A stretch of 64,000 bases of DNA from Argopecten irradians (taxonomy: Eukaryota > Mollusca > Bivalvia > Pectinida > Pectinidae), in contig NC_091134.1 of assembly GCF_041381155.1 (NCBI RefSeq), positions 1,608,001 to 1,672,000 on the forward strand, in the 5' to 3' direction. Below the pieces are notes generated by a model. The model was not told the origin of the DNA and made no database searches. It saw only the letters and a list, made by a program, of their open reading frames with translations. Positions 1 through 12,528 of the stretch are shown in pieces; the stretch's first letter is position 1, and each line of letters begins with the position of its first letter. The position numbers were made by a program, and so were the translations under genes.

Positions 1-268
1 AGATATATGTTGTATGACTTTTATGTGTAGACTTCTGACAATATCCTGTATTTCTCTTGGCTGAAATTATCATTTATATTTGGTGATATGATATTTTTAT
101 TTGGTGATATGATATTTCTTTGATATGTTTAGTAGCATTTTTATAATTATTGTATGTGTACAAACTATGCTGAGAAGATTATTTGACTCAATGTGCAATC
201 GAATGCAAATAAACTCCATTATTCATTATTATTATATAAACAGAGACAATGGAAAGAGAAGTACTTAC

Positions 269-467
269 CGCCTTTTGCAATGACCTCCTTATCAATGTCA
301 TCCGTCAGCATACACACCAAGCCATCGATGTCACCCATGTGCTTCAAGAGTTCCTCCTTTGGGATAGCATCGTCTCCCTCCCAGCTCGTGACGTCACATT
401 GGTCATTCAGGATCTTTAATCCAGGTTCTGGTATCCTTCTTGTAACATAAACTTTAAAGTTCGACAT
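269..467 (-). CDS. GRHPR: Glyoxylate reductase/hydroxypyruvate reductase, exon 1
   Basis: First coding exon of a D-isomer-specific 2-hydroxyacid dehydrogenase. This cytosolic/mitochondrial NAD(P)H enzyme reduces glyoxylate and hydroxypyruvate. The ATG is at 467-465; 66 codons plus one base follow, ending at a canonical donor (GTAAGT) at 268-263. The start MSNFKVYVTRRIPEPGLKIL and the later segment HMGDIDGLVCMLTDDIDKEV match the GRHPR N-terminus (VTRRIP, then a G-D/H-G-L-x-C-L/M-L-x-D stretch). NAD-binding and catalytic exons are beyond the left edge; bases 1-268 are intron 1. The start is chosen because the family begins a few residues before VTRRIP and no upstream in-frame coding is seen. 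I am confident of the family; the exact paralogue is by resemblance. Confidence 0.88.
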
Positions 468-2909
468 TTTAGAATTTGTCTTCGGGTATAGCGTATATCA
501 ATGTAAGTGTTCCCTTTAGATATCGAATCAGCTCTGGTATTCTAGGTACTGGTCCTGTATAATATAGCGGAGATTCGGTAATACCCCTTGCTATTACGAA
601 AGACACAGCTGACACGCTATTTATAGATTACGCACGCCGGTAATTTTTCTCTGTATTGCCGTATGCAGACGATAGGTGTGTTCTGTAAGTTTAAAAGCAC
701 AATTCAAAGCTTGCGTAATGTGTCCACGTTAACTAACAAACAGATATTTGAGACGGTACGTGTTTATCGTTGAGCTGCACTATGTCATGCAGACGAGCAC
801 GTACCGGCAAAACACATTTATTGAATAATTATGCACGTGTGTATCGAACGACAGACAGGGTAATCCCATATAGATATATATGGTGGTACACGGAACTTCT
901 CGGGTTGTATCATAGGAATCTAACGGATTTTTCGGTATTGGTCGTCGAAAACTGTTTAATAAATTCGCCCTGTAAGGCGGGGCCCGGTCTCCTTGTTGGA
1001 AGGCCAAGGTGACTTTCGCTACCGTCTGCACGTGGGATTTTCCAGCATCATTTCGTCAGCTGAAGGTGATGAAATGGCAGGAAACTAGGATCGATAAATT
1101 GATCGCGCTTCTGGCTCTGCTATTGGTGTTGTATAAGAGAGCGAAATTCCGGATTTGTTGTATTGTTTCTGTTCAATTAAACTCGGTTTTTTTTGCGACT
1201 GGACATCAGTATTCGGACACGTCATGTTTTACTATAGTATATATCTCATGAATTTCGATAAATTATCAAAAGACTGGCTCGTTTTTCAAAGGATTTTCCT
1301 CAAATAAAGTGTTGCAGTCTTCATTGCAGCGAAATGGATAAATGATTAAAATGAATTATGATAATTTTGATTGTGCTTTGTCTCATTTAGTTATGGCAAT
1401 TTTCCATAAAAAAGTTTATTATAAAAGTTAAATTATTTTCATTTATAACTAGGTAGATTAAATGATGTTAGTTTTCGTGGAATCGTATAGATAAACCGGG
1501 TTACTGCCTCAATAGGAGGTTTTCAGATGTAAAAATTACATCGGTAAAGTACGATTACCCAATCTCTCCCAGATGCACTGCAGTCCACTTATATCACCCC
1601 TGTAAACGACTCACGAAAATTTTAAGATTCTTGAAAAACGTATTTCGAACTCATACTTCATTTTTAAAAATATATTTTAAGTTTCCTTTTGTAACATTTG
1701 CTTATCGTCATGATGCAATATTCTGTGATTCGAGGTGATTATGTCGTCATCGATATCATATCAGGAAATGACGTCACAATTAACGGAAAGTGCGACAGAA
1801 AATCATACTTCACTCTCGCCATTTTGGTATCTCGAAATTGACGTACATGTATTTTCTGTCTATTTGTTTTAATAGTAACACCAAAGTGTCACAATCATGT
1901 GGCAGAAAATGTAGTAGTGTATATACACTATACGAACAGTTTATTTTCCAGTGTATCAAAGAGCCTGGCCACTCGCTATATTAGACACTGATTGTCATCT
2001 TAGCATTAATACAGGCGAACGTTTGAACTTGAACTATTGTAGCGTGACCTATGAACAGTTTAGTACATTTAAACTGGGTTTTTTAATTGTTAGACTCATT
2101 TAATTTTTTCATGGCCTTCATCAATATTTAATTAATGTACATGTATGACTACTCGGTGTCTAGTACGTAAGATGTGTACACTGTCACGTTCATCAACCAT
2201 CAGCCAGCTGGAGTAAACAATTCTTTATAGGTATACGTGTTGTCTGCGAAATCAAAATAGAAGATTCATGATTTTTAGTGGCTCCCTGATCCCATTGATT
2301 GTGTACTACTATAACACTGTAATTGGTTGGCGGAGTGGCTCGATCTCGCCACCCTTTGTCTAATACATGTAACTGCTCATATAATTATATTAACATTTAA
2401 AGATGTAGAGATTTGCATACACGCATATCCAATGAGATATCACCTTCAAGTCTAAAAATAGACCCCATCAACACCAGCAGTGCTAGAACAATCATCGAGA
2501 GAAAGTCGAATAATATCACGTAGTCTGAACAGTTTTTCTTGTGTTATTTCGTTGTTTATGATAACAAGGGAAGATTTCGTAAACCTGAATATATTTCATT
2601 TTTATTATCGTGTTAATTTCCTCGTAATTTGGAGAAAATTATCCATAACCAACTAGACTTTATATACATGTTTATACGTATACAAACAGGAGATACATCA
2701 CACAAAACACATTACAACAACTAAGTCACTAAATCTAAATTCTAAAACAATGAAGCCACAGTGAGAGTCACAATGACGACCAATCAAGACAAACAGTTCA
2801 GAGTATATAAGTGATGTTAATATGGAGCACCGTAAATGACCGTATGAGGTATGGAACCTTTTAAACTGTATATATGCAGCTGGTGGACTGTAGAAAAATA
2901 CGGTGTACT
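468..2909. other. GRHPR upstream region, no gene seen
   Basis: This stretch holds the 5' flank of GRHPR (roughly 468-700, presumed promoter; no TATA box I would defend) and then AT-rich DNA. Short open frames here lack codon structure, family resemblance or convincing splice sites. I see no RNA gene and no repeat shared with the rest of the window. Confidence 0.6.
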
Positions 2910-3315
2910 TTAAAGGCCCACTACCTTTCCGAAACGGTTTTTGATTTTTAAAATGGGAATGTAAAACGAGATTTGTAATTTTGTCGAGTGGCAAAAGTTA
3001 TTAACTTAACGTTAATACTACACTTATTATCACCTCCTAAACAATTTAATTAAAATAAGTAAAATGTTAATTTTCATAACGCGGGTCGTCTTATGATTTC
3101 CCCCGTCGTCCTAAATACCGCACGGTAGTTGACTATCACTGCGGCAGACGGTAAAACAGCGAAATGACTCTCCATTGTTATCATATATTACACAGGAAAT
3201 ATTGCATATGTTTGATGTTGTAACCTCATCGTAGGCCATCGGTATATATTTTCTGAGGTAATTAATGTTTTAAAGTAATCTTTATATTTTGCTCCGGAAA
3301 GGTAGTGGGCCTTCA
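2910..3315. mobile_element. MITE with 19-bp terminal inverted repeats
   Basis: Bases 2913-2931 (AAGGCCCACTACCTTTCCG) are an exact inverted match of 3295-3313. The ~370 bp between them is AT-rich and non-coding. Size, inverted ends and lack of coding capacity fit a non-autonomous DNA transposon. No target-site duplication is certain, so the superfamily is left open. Confidence 0.8.
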
Positions 3316-3627
3316 ACAATATAACGTAAGTACCGATTCATGTTTTCGTTTATACCAAATAATTAAAATAAGCAGATGCACACGTAATAAATAGACATTT
3401 AATGATCTAGATATAACAATTGGTTGTGCAGAACATCTATACCAACTCTATTTATGGAGCATATCTGTCATCTGTGTGAACCAGTGTTTAGTATACTCGT
3501 ACTTAACACAGATTGTCACCAAAAAGCACCAGTGAATACCATTGTGACATATTGCCAAACTTATATACATTGATTGATCTAAATGTCATTGAATGTTTGC
3601 ATTGGTTTACCCGTATATTATTTATAG

Positions 3628-3750
3628 AGATTGAACAGTGTTTTGATTGCGTTAAAGGTGGTATGAACGCTTAAAGCGCTACATGTAGAATATGTCTGTA
3701 TCCCATTGCGTTCATACCACCTTTAACGCAATCAAAACACTGTTCAATCT
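3628..3750. mobile_element. Hairpin MITE with 43-bp perfect arms
   Basis: Bases 3628-3670 and 3708-3750 are exact reverse complements separated by a 37-bp loop; the arms begin AGATTGAACAGTGTTTTGAT. A perfect 43-bp stem in neutral DNA indicates a recently inserted foldback element or a recent inverted duplication. Confidence 0.8.
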
Positions 3751-4439
3751 TTATATTTACATAAATAGGTCTAATTTTACGTCAAATTTAATACGATGAT
3801 GGTTTCTAAGTTGGGTAACTACGGTAATAAGGATGACCGAAGATATATTTCCGATTGTTGAATGTTATGGCTACAGTTTGATTTGAAATATAATAATGAC
3901 AACTTTAAATTATTTTTAAATTATGCTGATTTTTTTAAATTTGATAATATATCAATAATGTCCATTTCCAAAAAAAATTGAGATAACCGAGGCGGAACGA
4001 CTGCCGGTAAGTATCGTTGTCAAGGTAGTGATGCGGTCCGGAGTGAAGCGAGCCGCCATATTTGATTTTCAACCTAGGAAAGTAACTGTGATATAGCCTA
4101 TTGATGGTATGACCGTTGAACTGCTGAATGTTTGTCGTGTATGTGTCAGTCTACGAAAGCGATATAGACTGAATTCTTTATAGTCATGACTTTTATTGTA
4201 TTGTACGGAGGATAGACAAGTGTTTGCGTGTATGTAGGCCTATTTTGAATGCAAAAACGGGGGTAAAGCTGATGATAATGTTTCGGATAGGGTATTACCT
4301 GTAATGTTTTTTTTTCTTCAGGAAACATGTACCTGTTAACCTATTGTCCGTTAGACAATCCCAGAATTGTTCTCCGACAATCAGATGTTCTATACACATA
4401 CTTACGTGACTAGGATGGAACTCCCCCGAACATTCCCGA
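3751..4439. other. AT-rich spacer, no gene seen
   Basis: No coding structure or repeat is recognised between the hairpin element and the 33-bp array. A small open frame on the minus strand has no family resemblance. Confidence 0.5.
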
Positions 4440-7400
4440 GGAAAGCCAAAGTACCCATAGAATGTAAGTCAAGCTTAGTCACAGTACCAATAGAATGTAA
4501 GTCAAGCTTAGTCACAGTACCAATAGAATGTAAGTCAAGCTTAGTTACAGTACCAATAGAATGTAAGACAAGCTTAGCCACAGTACCCATAGGATGTATG
4601 TCAAGCTTAGTCACAGTACCCATAGAATGTAAGACAAGCTTAGCCACAGTACCCATAGGATGTATGTCAAGCTTAGTCACAGTACCCATAGAATGTAAGT
4701 CAAGCTTAGCCACAGTACCCATTGGATGTATGTCAAACTTAGTCACAGTACCCATAGAATGTATGTCAAGCTTAGCCACAGTACCCATTGGATGTATGTC
4801 AAGCTTAGTCACAGTACCCATAGAATGTAAGTCAAGCTTAGCCACAGTACCCATTGGATGTATGTCAAGCTTAGTCACAGTACCCATAGAATGTAAGTCA
4901 AGCTAAGCCACAGTACCCATAGAATGTAAGTCAAGCTTAGCCACAGTACCCATAGAATGTTAGTCAAGCTTAGTCACAGTACCCATAGAATGTAAGTCAA
5001 GCTTAGTCACAGTACCCATAGAATGTAAGTCAAGCTTAGTCACAGTACCCATAGAATGTAAGTCAAGCTTAGCCACAGTACCCATAGAATGTAAGTCAAG
5101 CTTAGTCACAGTACCCATAGAATGTAAGTCAAGCTTAGTCACAGTACCCATAGAATGTAAGTCAAGCTTAGCCACAGTACCCATTGGATGTATGTCAAGC
5201 TTAGTCACAGTACCCATAGAATGTAAGTCAAGCTTAGTCACAGTACCCATAGAATGTAAGTCAAGCTAAGCCACAGTACCCATAGAATGTAAGTCAAGCT
5301 TAGCCACAGTACCCATAGAATGTAAGTCAAGCTTAGCCACAGTACCCATAGAATGTAAGTCAAGCTTAGTCACAGTACCCATAGAATGTAAGTCAAGCTA
5401 AGCCACAGTACCCATAGAATGTAAGTCAAGCTTAGCCACAGTACCCATAGAATGTTAGTCAAGCTTAGTCACAGTACCCATAGAATGTAAGTCAAGCTAA
5501 GCCACAGTACCCATTGGATGTATGTCAAGCTTAGTCACAGTACCCATAGAATGTAAGACAAGCTTAGCCACAGTACCCATAGGATGTATGTCAAGCTTAG
5601 TCACAGTAACCATAGAATGTAAGTCAAGCTTAGTCACAGTACCCATAGAATGTAAGTCAAGCTTAGCCACAGTACCCATAGAATGTAAGTCAAGCTTAGC
5701 CACAGTACCCACATTCTATCAGGCTTAGCCACAGTACCCATAGAATGTAAGTCAAGCTTAGCCACAGTACCCATAGGATGAATGTCAAGCTTAGTCACAG
5801 TACCCATAGAATGTAAGTCAAGCTTAGTCACAGTACCCATTGGATGAATGTCAAGCTTAGTCACAGTACCCATAGAATGTAAGTCAAGCTTAGTCACAGT
5901 ACCCATTGGATGAATGTCAATCTTAGTCACAGTACCCATAGAATGTAAGTCAAGCTTAGCCACAGTACCCATTGGATGTATGTCAAGCTTAGCCACAGTA
6001 CCCATAGAATGTAAGACAAGCTTAGTCACAGTACCCATAGAATGTAAGTCAAGCTTAGTCACAGTACCCATTTGATGTATGTCAAGCTTAGTCACAGTAC
6101 CCATAGAATGTAAGTCAAGCTTAGCCACAGTACCCATTGGATGTATATGTCAAGCTTAACCACAGTACCCATTAGATGTATGTCAAGCTTAGCCACATCA
6201 CACATAGAATGTAAGTCAAGCTTAGTTACAGTACCAATAGAATGTAAGACAAGCTTAGCCACAGTACCCATAGGATGTATGTCAAGCTTAGTCACAATAC
6301 CCATAGAATGTCAGTCAGGCTTAGTCACAGTACCCATTGGATATATGTCAAGCTTAGTCACAATAACCATAGAATGTAAGTCAAGCTTAGCCACAGTACC
6401 CATTGGATGTATGTCAAGCCTAGCCACATCACACATAGAATGTAAGTCAAGCTTAGCCACAGTACCCATTGGATGTAAGTCAAGCTTAGCCACAGTACCC
6501 ATAGAATGTAGGTCAAGCTTAGCCACAGTACCCATTGGATGTAAGTCAAGCTTAGCCACAGTACCCATAGAATGTAGGTCAAGCTTAGCCACAGTACCCA
6601 TTGGATGTATGTCAAGCTTAGCCACATCACACATAGAATGTAAGTCAAGCTTAGCCACAGTACCCATTGGATGTAAGTCAAGCTTAGTCACAGTACCCAT
6701 AGAATGTAAGTCAAGCTTAGTCACAGTACCCATTTGATGTATGTCAAGCTTAGTCACAGTACCCATAGAATGTAAGTCAAGCTTAGCCACAGTACCCATT
6801 GGATGTATGTCAAGCTTAACCACAGTACCCATTAGATGTATGTCAAGCTTAGCCACATCACACATAGAATGTAAGTCAAGCTTAGTTACAGTACCAATAG
6901 AATGTAAGACAAGCTTAGCCACAGTACCCATAGGATGTATGTCAAGCTTAGTCACAATACCCATAGAATGTCAGTCAGGCTTAGTCACAGTACCCATTGG
7001 ATATATGTCAAGCTTAGTCACAATAACCATAGAATGTAAGTCAAGCTTAGCCACAGTACCCATTGGATGTATGTCAAGCTTAGCCACATCACACATAGAA
7101 TGTAAGTCAAGCTTAGCCACAGTACCCATTGGATGTAAGTCAAGCTTAGCCACAGTACCCATAGAATGTAGGTCAAGCTTAGCCACAGTACCCATTGGAT
7201 GTAAGTCAAGCTTAGCCACAGTACCCATAGAATGTAGGTCAAGCTTAGCCACAGTACCCATTGGATGTATGTCAAGCTTAGCCACATCACACATAGAATG
7301 TAAGTCAAGCTTAGCCACAGTACCCATTGGATGTAAGTCAAGCTTAGTCACAGTACCCATAGAATGTAAGTCAAGCTTAGTCACAGTACCCATTGGATGT

Positions 7401-9335
7401 ATGTCAAGCTTAGCCACATCACACATAGAATGTAAGTCAAGCTTAGCCACAGTACCCATTGGATGTATGTCAAGCTTAGTCACAGTACCCATAGAATGTA
7501 AGTCAAGCTTAGCCACAGTACCCATTGGATGTATGTCAAGCTTAGCCACATCACACATAGAATGTAAGTCAAGCTTAGCCACAGTACCCATTGGATGTAT
7601 GTCAAGCTTAGTCACAATACCCATAGAATGTAGGTCAAGCTTAGTCACAGTACCCATTGGATGTATGTCAAGCTTAGTCACAGTTCCAGTAGAATGTAAG
7701 TCAAGCTTAGCCACAGTACCCATTGGATGTATGTCAAGCTTAGTCACAGTACCCATTGGATGTATGTCAAGCTTAGTCACAGTACCCATTGGATGTATGT
7801 CAAGCTTAGCCACAGTACCCATTGGATGTATGTCAAGCTTAGTCACAGTACCCATAGAATGTAAGTCAAGCTTAGCCACAGTACCCATAGAATGTATGTC
7901 ATGCTTAGCCACAGTACCCATAGAATGTAAGTCAGGCTTAGACACAGTACCCATAGAATGTAAGTCAAGCTTAGCCGCAGTACCCATAGAATGTATGACA
8001 TGCTTAGCCACAGTACCCATAGTATGTATGTGAATGTGAGACAAGCTTAGCCACAGTACCCATAGAATGTATGTCATGCTTAGCCACAGTACCCATAGAA
8101 TGTAAGTCATGCTTAGCCACAGTACCCATTGGATGTATGTCAAGCTTAGCCACAGTACCCATAGAATGTAAGTCAGGCTTAGACACAGTACCCATAGAAT
8201 GTAAGTCATGCTTAGCCACAGTACCCATTGGATGTATGTCAAGCTTAGCCACAGTACCCATAGAATGTAAGACAAGCTTAGCCACAGTACCCATAGAATG
8301 TATGTCATGCTTAGCCACAGTACCCATAGAATGTAAGTCATGCTTAGCCACAGTACCCATTGGATGTATGTCAAGCTTAGCCACAGTACCCATAGAATGT
8401 AAGTCAGGCTTAGACACAGTACCCATAGAATGTAAGTCATGCTTAGCCACAGTACCCATTGGATGTATGTCAAGCTTAGCCACAGTACCCATAGAATGTA
8501 AGTCAGGCTTAGTCACAGTACCCATAGAATGTAAGTCATGCTTAGCCACAGTACCCATTGGATGTATGTCAAGCTTAGCCACAGTACCCATAGAATGTAA
8601 GTCAGGCTTAGACACAGTACCCATTGGATGTATGTCAAGCTTAACCACAGTACCCATTAGATGTATGTCAAGCTTAGCCACATCACACATAGAATGTAAG
8701 TCAAGCTTAGTTACAGTACCAATAGAATGTAAGACAAGCTTAGCCACAGTACCCATAGGATGTATGTCAAGCTTAGTCACAATACCCATAGAATGTAAGT
8801 CAAGCTTAGCCACAGTACCCATTGGATGTATGTCAAGCTTAGCCACAGTACCCATAGAATGTAAGTCAGGCTTAGACACAGTACCCATAGAATGTAAGTC
8901 ATGCTTAGACACAGTACCCATAGAATGTAAGTCATGCTTAGCCACAGTACCCATTGGATGTATGTCAAGCTTAGCCACAGTACCCATAGAATGTAAGTCA
9001 GGCTTAGACACAGTACCCATAGAATGTAAGTCATGCTTAGCCACAGTACCCATTGGATGTATGTCAAGCTTAGCCACAGTACCCATAGAATGTAAGTCAG
9101 GCTTAGACACAGTACCCATAGAATGTAAGTCATGCTTAGCCACAGTACCCATTGGATGTATGTCAAGCTTAGCCACAGTACCCATAGAATGTAAGTCAGG
9201 CTTAGTCACAGTACCCATAGAATGTAAGTCATGCTTAGCCACAGTACCCATTGGATGTATGTCAAGCTTAGCCACAGTACCCATAGAATGTAAGTCAGGC
9301 TTAGACACAGTACCCATAGAATGTAAGTGCTAGTC
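4440..9335. repeat. 33-bp minisatellite, about 148 copies
   Basis: Head-to-tail 33-bp units. The plus-strand unit contains CCCATAGAATGTAAGTCAAG then CTTAGTCACAGTA, and most units carry a HindIII site. Two main variants alternate (AGAATGTAAGTC and TGGATGTATGTC); both contain a GTAAGT or GTATGT word resembling a 5' splice site. Because 33 is divisible by three, open frames of up to about 500 codons occur on both strands; they are artefacts of the period. From about 8.1 kb the units are organised as 99-bp trimers distinguished by CATGC, CAAGC and CAGGC variants. The array lies between GRHPR and the minus-strand cyclase. Confidence 0.97.
6151..7440. repeat. 660-bp higher-order duplication within the 33-bp array
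   Basis: The rare variant block (CAAGCTTAACCACAG followed by a CACATCACACATAG unit) starts at 6151 and again at 6811, exactly 660 bp or 20 units apart. The following ~570 bp are nearly identical, one visible difference being CAAGCC versus CAAGCT near 6420/7080. A partial third copy of the block begins near 8636. This indicates recent segmental expansion of 20 units at once. Confidence 0.85.
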
Positions 9336-10303
9336 ATATGTCTGATGAAGGTGACAGGGTCCAATAGTACTAGTCATCGGAACGGTACGCATTAAGTACT
9401 TATTGATTGTTTTTCAATATTATTACATATCTTAAATCGCTTTCATTTTTTTTATTTAATTGATGTATGCGATAACCCACTGAGACACCTGGGTTGCTGA
9501 TTAGGATAGCTTGTGACGATTAGTTATGATAAATGATATATGTTGACTTCAAAACATCGTCTCTCCGTTGTCTTGTAGGTCTCCATCAGTGTTCAAAATA
9601 ACTTCTTTGTAATATAAATTGTTAGCTTTTCAGATTTTTGTTTTCTGTGATTGTTTTAACGATAACTGTAATCATTGTTCAATAAACAATGTAGAATCGT
9701 TACAAGGTTAAGTACCCACGAACATTTCTTGTAAAACAGACTTTGGACGAATTAAATTCGTGAAATAAAAAAAAAGTAAAACAAGAAAGAACTAATTTCC
9801 GTGATCAACTTTTAATTATTGATAAATGAAAACTTTAAGTATTACAAAAACCAAGTCCGTACGTAACACAAAATCTTTCTTATTGCATATGGTACATTGA
9901 AGCTTCTTAATTACACTATTACATTTATATAAAAAAATATTTTAAATAAATCATTTTAAAATTATTTATCCATTGCTTCACCATTGCCTATACACTGTCT
10001 GTGGACATACTGGTAACGAAGTCATGAATAGATAATTTTAATGTATTGTATGTTTGATGACAACAAAAAAGGTCAATATTCCTTATTCATATGACCGCCC
10101 TCTGATAGAGATCCGTTTGTAATTGTACTACTGAAACATCAACGTAAAAAAACAGAACAGGAAATTTGATTGAAAACAAAACAAAAATAATTAAAAATTT
10201 ACATTTAAACATCACAAGCTATATACAAAATATAAACTATTCCTTTTCAAATTAAATAAATTGGTAAATTGAATATTATCTATGATATATTCCACTACTG
10301 ACT
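9336..10303. other. AT-rich spacer, no gene seen
   Basis: After the array ends with TAGTCATATGTCTGATGAAG the sequence is AT-rich and single-copy in this window. I found no exon, RNA gene or inverted-repeat element. Confidence 0.5.
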
Positions 10304-10666
10304 TTAAGATGCTCCACCTCTGACAAATGGTATTTTTTCTCTATCAAAAATAGGAGCAGATGATGTAGTATTTTTCTTCAGTTACAAATGTTACTTACTT
10401 TACACCATTACCACTATTGAAAAGTTTGAGCTTCTAACTTTACTTCAAAATAAAAATATCAAAAATAATTAATTGCATCCCGAAAAAAATAAATGACACT
10501 ATGTCCTATATGGAATGAAGTCCTTATTGCGCATGCACCAAAAGCAAAATAAATCATTTGATATTATTTTTGCGTTAATAAGACACACATTTATATACAC
10601 ATTAAACACCAACTATAGTTCAAACGATGATTATCCTTTATGACCTGTCGGCAATAGCATCTTCAA
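10304..10666. mobile_element. MITE, GATGCTCCACC family, copy 1
   Basis: The ends are inverted: TTAAGATGCTCCACCTCTGA on the left and CTGTCGGCAATAGCATCTTC on the right. The body shares segments with copies at 34.2, 34.8 and 39.8 kb, for example a word ending CTATATGGAATGA and GCGCATGCACCAAAAGCAAA. It is non-coding and about 360 bp long. It is the most diverged copy in its right end. Confidence 0.75.
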
Positions 10667-10963
10667 GGATTGAATTGAAAAGAAGTGTTTTTTCACGAAT
10701 AACACAGAAATTAAATGAAGATGAACTATTCATTAATAGCGAACGCAATTTTCTTCTCTTGAAATGTTTTGGAAAATATCTCAATGTCAAATAGTATTAC
10801 GAAAGAGGGCTTGGGTTCTATTAAAAATAGTTAGAAGCAAATATCAACAAAAGTAAAACAACTTAGGTATGATGATATATATCAAAAACTAATTAAAGCA
10901 TTGCACGTATGTTTGGTATTTGTATGCAAACAATTTTGGCAATTTGGTAACAATTTGAATGAA

Positions 10964-11091
10964 ATGAAAGAAAAATATCTCACATTTGATATTTGTGAAA
11001 GAAAAATATCTCACATTTGATATTTGTGAAAGAAAAATTGCTCACATTTGATATTTGTGAAAGAAAAATATCTCACATTTGATATTTGTGC
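10964..11091. repeat. 31-bp tandem repeat, about 4 copies
   Basis: Four near-identical units of TGAAAGAAAAATATCTCACA followed by TTTGATATTTG. The third unit has TTGCTC in place of ATCTC. Intergenic. Confidence 0.9.
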
Positions 11092-11333
11092 AAATCCTAC
11101 GAATATTTCATTTAATTCATGCCTCCGTCATTGCTTAGACTTTATGCCTGCATATCATTACTCGATATTAAAGTTACATGCATTGTGTATTACTACACAC
11201 TTCAGGACAATCATTTAAACAAAAAGTCCATCGAGATAGTGTGTACTCTATGTGTATGCCTGTTTTAGAACAGTTACAGAACAACGTGAAAATTACTATG
11301 TAATTGAATTCGAAGAAATTTACGAATGAATCA

Positions 11334-11440
11334 GGGATTAAGTTTCACGAACATTACTTAACTTAAAGAAATTTCCTAACTGAACATTTCCCATAGGAGA
11401 GCATTACAGAAGTTAAAGCCAAGTTTCTTAACTTGTTATC
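11334..11440. mobile_element. Degraded partial copy of the 43.5-kb foldback element
   Basis: The segment containing AAGTTTCACGAACATTACTT and CCCATAGGAGAGCATTACAG aligns with one arm and the centre of the foldback element at 43494-43690. The second arm is mostly missing. Confidence 0.55.
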
Positions 11441-12285
11441 CCCCCCACCAACCTCTGTGATATTTTCTATGGATGAAAGAATTCGTTAAAGATGGAATAA
11501 TCCAGCGAAAACACCGGACATAATACTTTCGTTATACATATACATTTTCTTGCTTTCATACATATGGCTGTGTTACATGCCTAATCTTATAATATAGCTT
11601 TATGCTAGAGCGCCGAAAACAACGGGGTAAGTTAGATATTTTACAGACAACTCTGGTTCTCAGTTTAGATACGGATACCTCATTTACAGACAAGTACTAG
11701 ATCTAAATCTAGAGTTACTACAGTTTCGGCTCGATGCATGAATGTGACATGATGAACTATAAAATTACCAAAGAATAATTGTCTTAAAATTGATATTTTT
11801 TACACAATTGTATAATTGTATGTTCTACATGGAAAAACAAATGAATTAATGATAACAAACAATCTACTAAAATATTGAATAGTATAAATATCCCTTCCAC
11901 AAATTTTCGACCTCTTGGCCATCTTCAGGTAAATGTACATAAAAACATATTTCAATCTACTAAAAGCCTCTTATAAGATTTGCAATGCATACCAATCAAA
12001 ACATTCCTTTAAATGTGTCCACAGAGGTCGACTACAAAGTAGGAGGACCTCATAAATTACTTCCTACAATAACGTGATTTCCTTTGTGTATACCTGAATT
12101 CTATTGAACAATTAATTATTTCAACTACGGGCAAATGCTAATCGTCACCCATTAGATAATATAGTATCTAGATAGTCCCCTGTAAGGTACACAACAGTTT
12201 GTCAAACATGCAGGTGACAACCAAACCCTGCATTTAACGTCATTACCGGTGACGTTAAGTTTCAATACAGTCGTCCATAAGTAGG

Positions 12286-12528
12286 TCAATCTTTTATTTC
12301 ACATTGGTCGTGATTACTTTCGCGCTGTTCGTCCTCTACGTCTGTCTCAGGACAGTTCATATCGCGCTGTTCGTCCTCTACGTCTGTCTCAGGACAGTTC
12401 ATTTCGTCTATTAACGGCGTTTTAGGCAGCTCCATCTTCTTTATCTCGTCACTTCTACTGTTTTTGCCAAAAGCTCCAACCAAATTATTAGACGTGGCAA
12501 GAACTGGGGCCATCGGTTTAGGGTCGCG
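12286..12528 (-). CDS. Paralogue 1, C-terminal tail exon with 14-residue repeat
   Basis: The last exon encodes 80 residues starting [18 protein letters not shown], after a CTGTAG acceptor. It contains two adjacent copies of a 14-residue acidic unit, [13 protein letters not shown] followed by D or E, encoded by a 42-bp tandem duplication that is almost exact. The tail is polar and probably disordered and cytosolic. It has no clear counterpart in the tail of paralogue 2 and may differ in copy number among individuals. Confidence 0.85.
   Translation of the reverse strand, partial: RDPKPMAPVLATSNNLVGAFGKNSRSDEIKKMELPKTPLIDEMNCPETDVEDEQRDMNCPETDVEDEQRESNHDQCEIKD

Noticed and set aside
770-1251. 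Short frames upstream of GRHPR on both strands
   Set aside because: Overlapping frames on both strands without codon bias or domain similarity.
6741-8033. 430-codon plus-strand and ~500-codon minus-strand open frames in the 33-bp array
   Set aside because: Open frames exist in several frames on both strands because the period is a multiple of three. No start context, no domain, and composition follows the DNA repeat.
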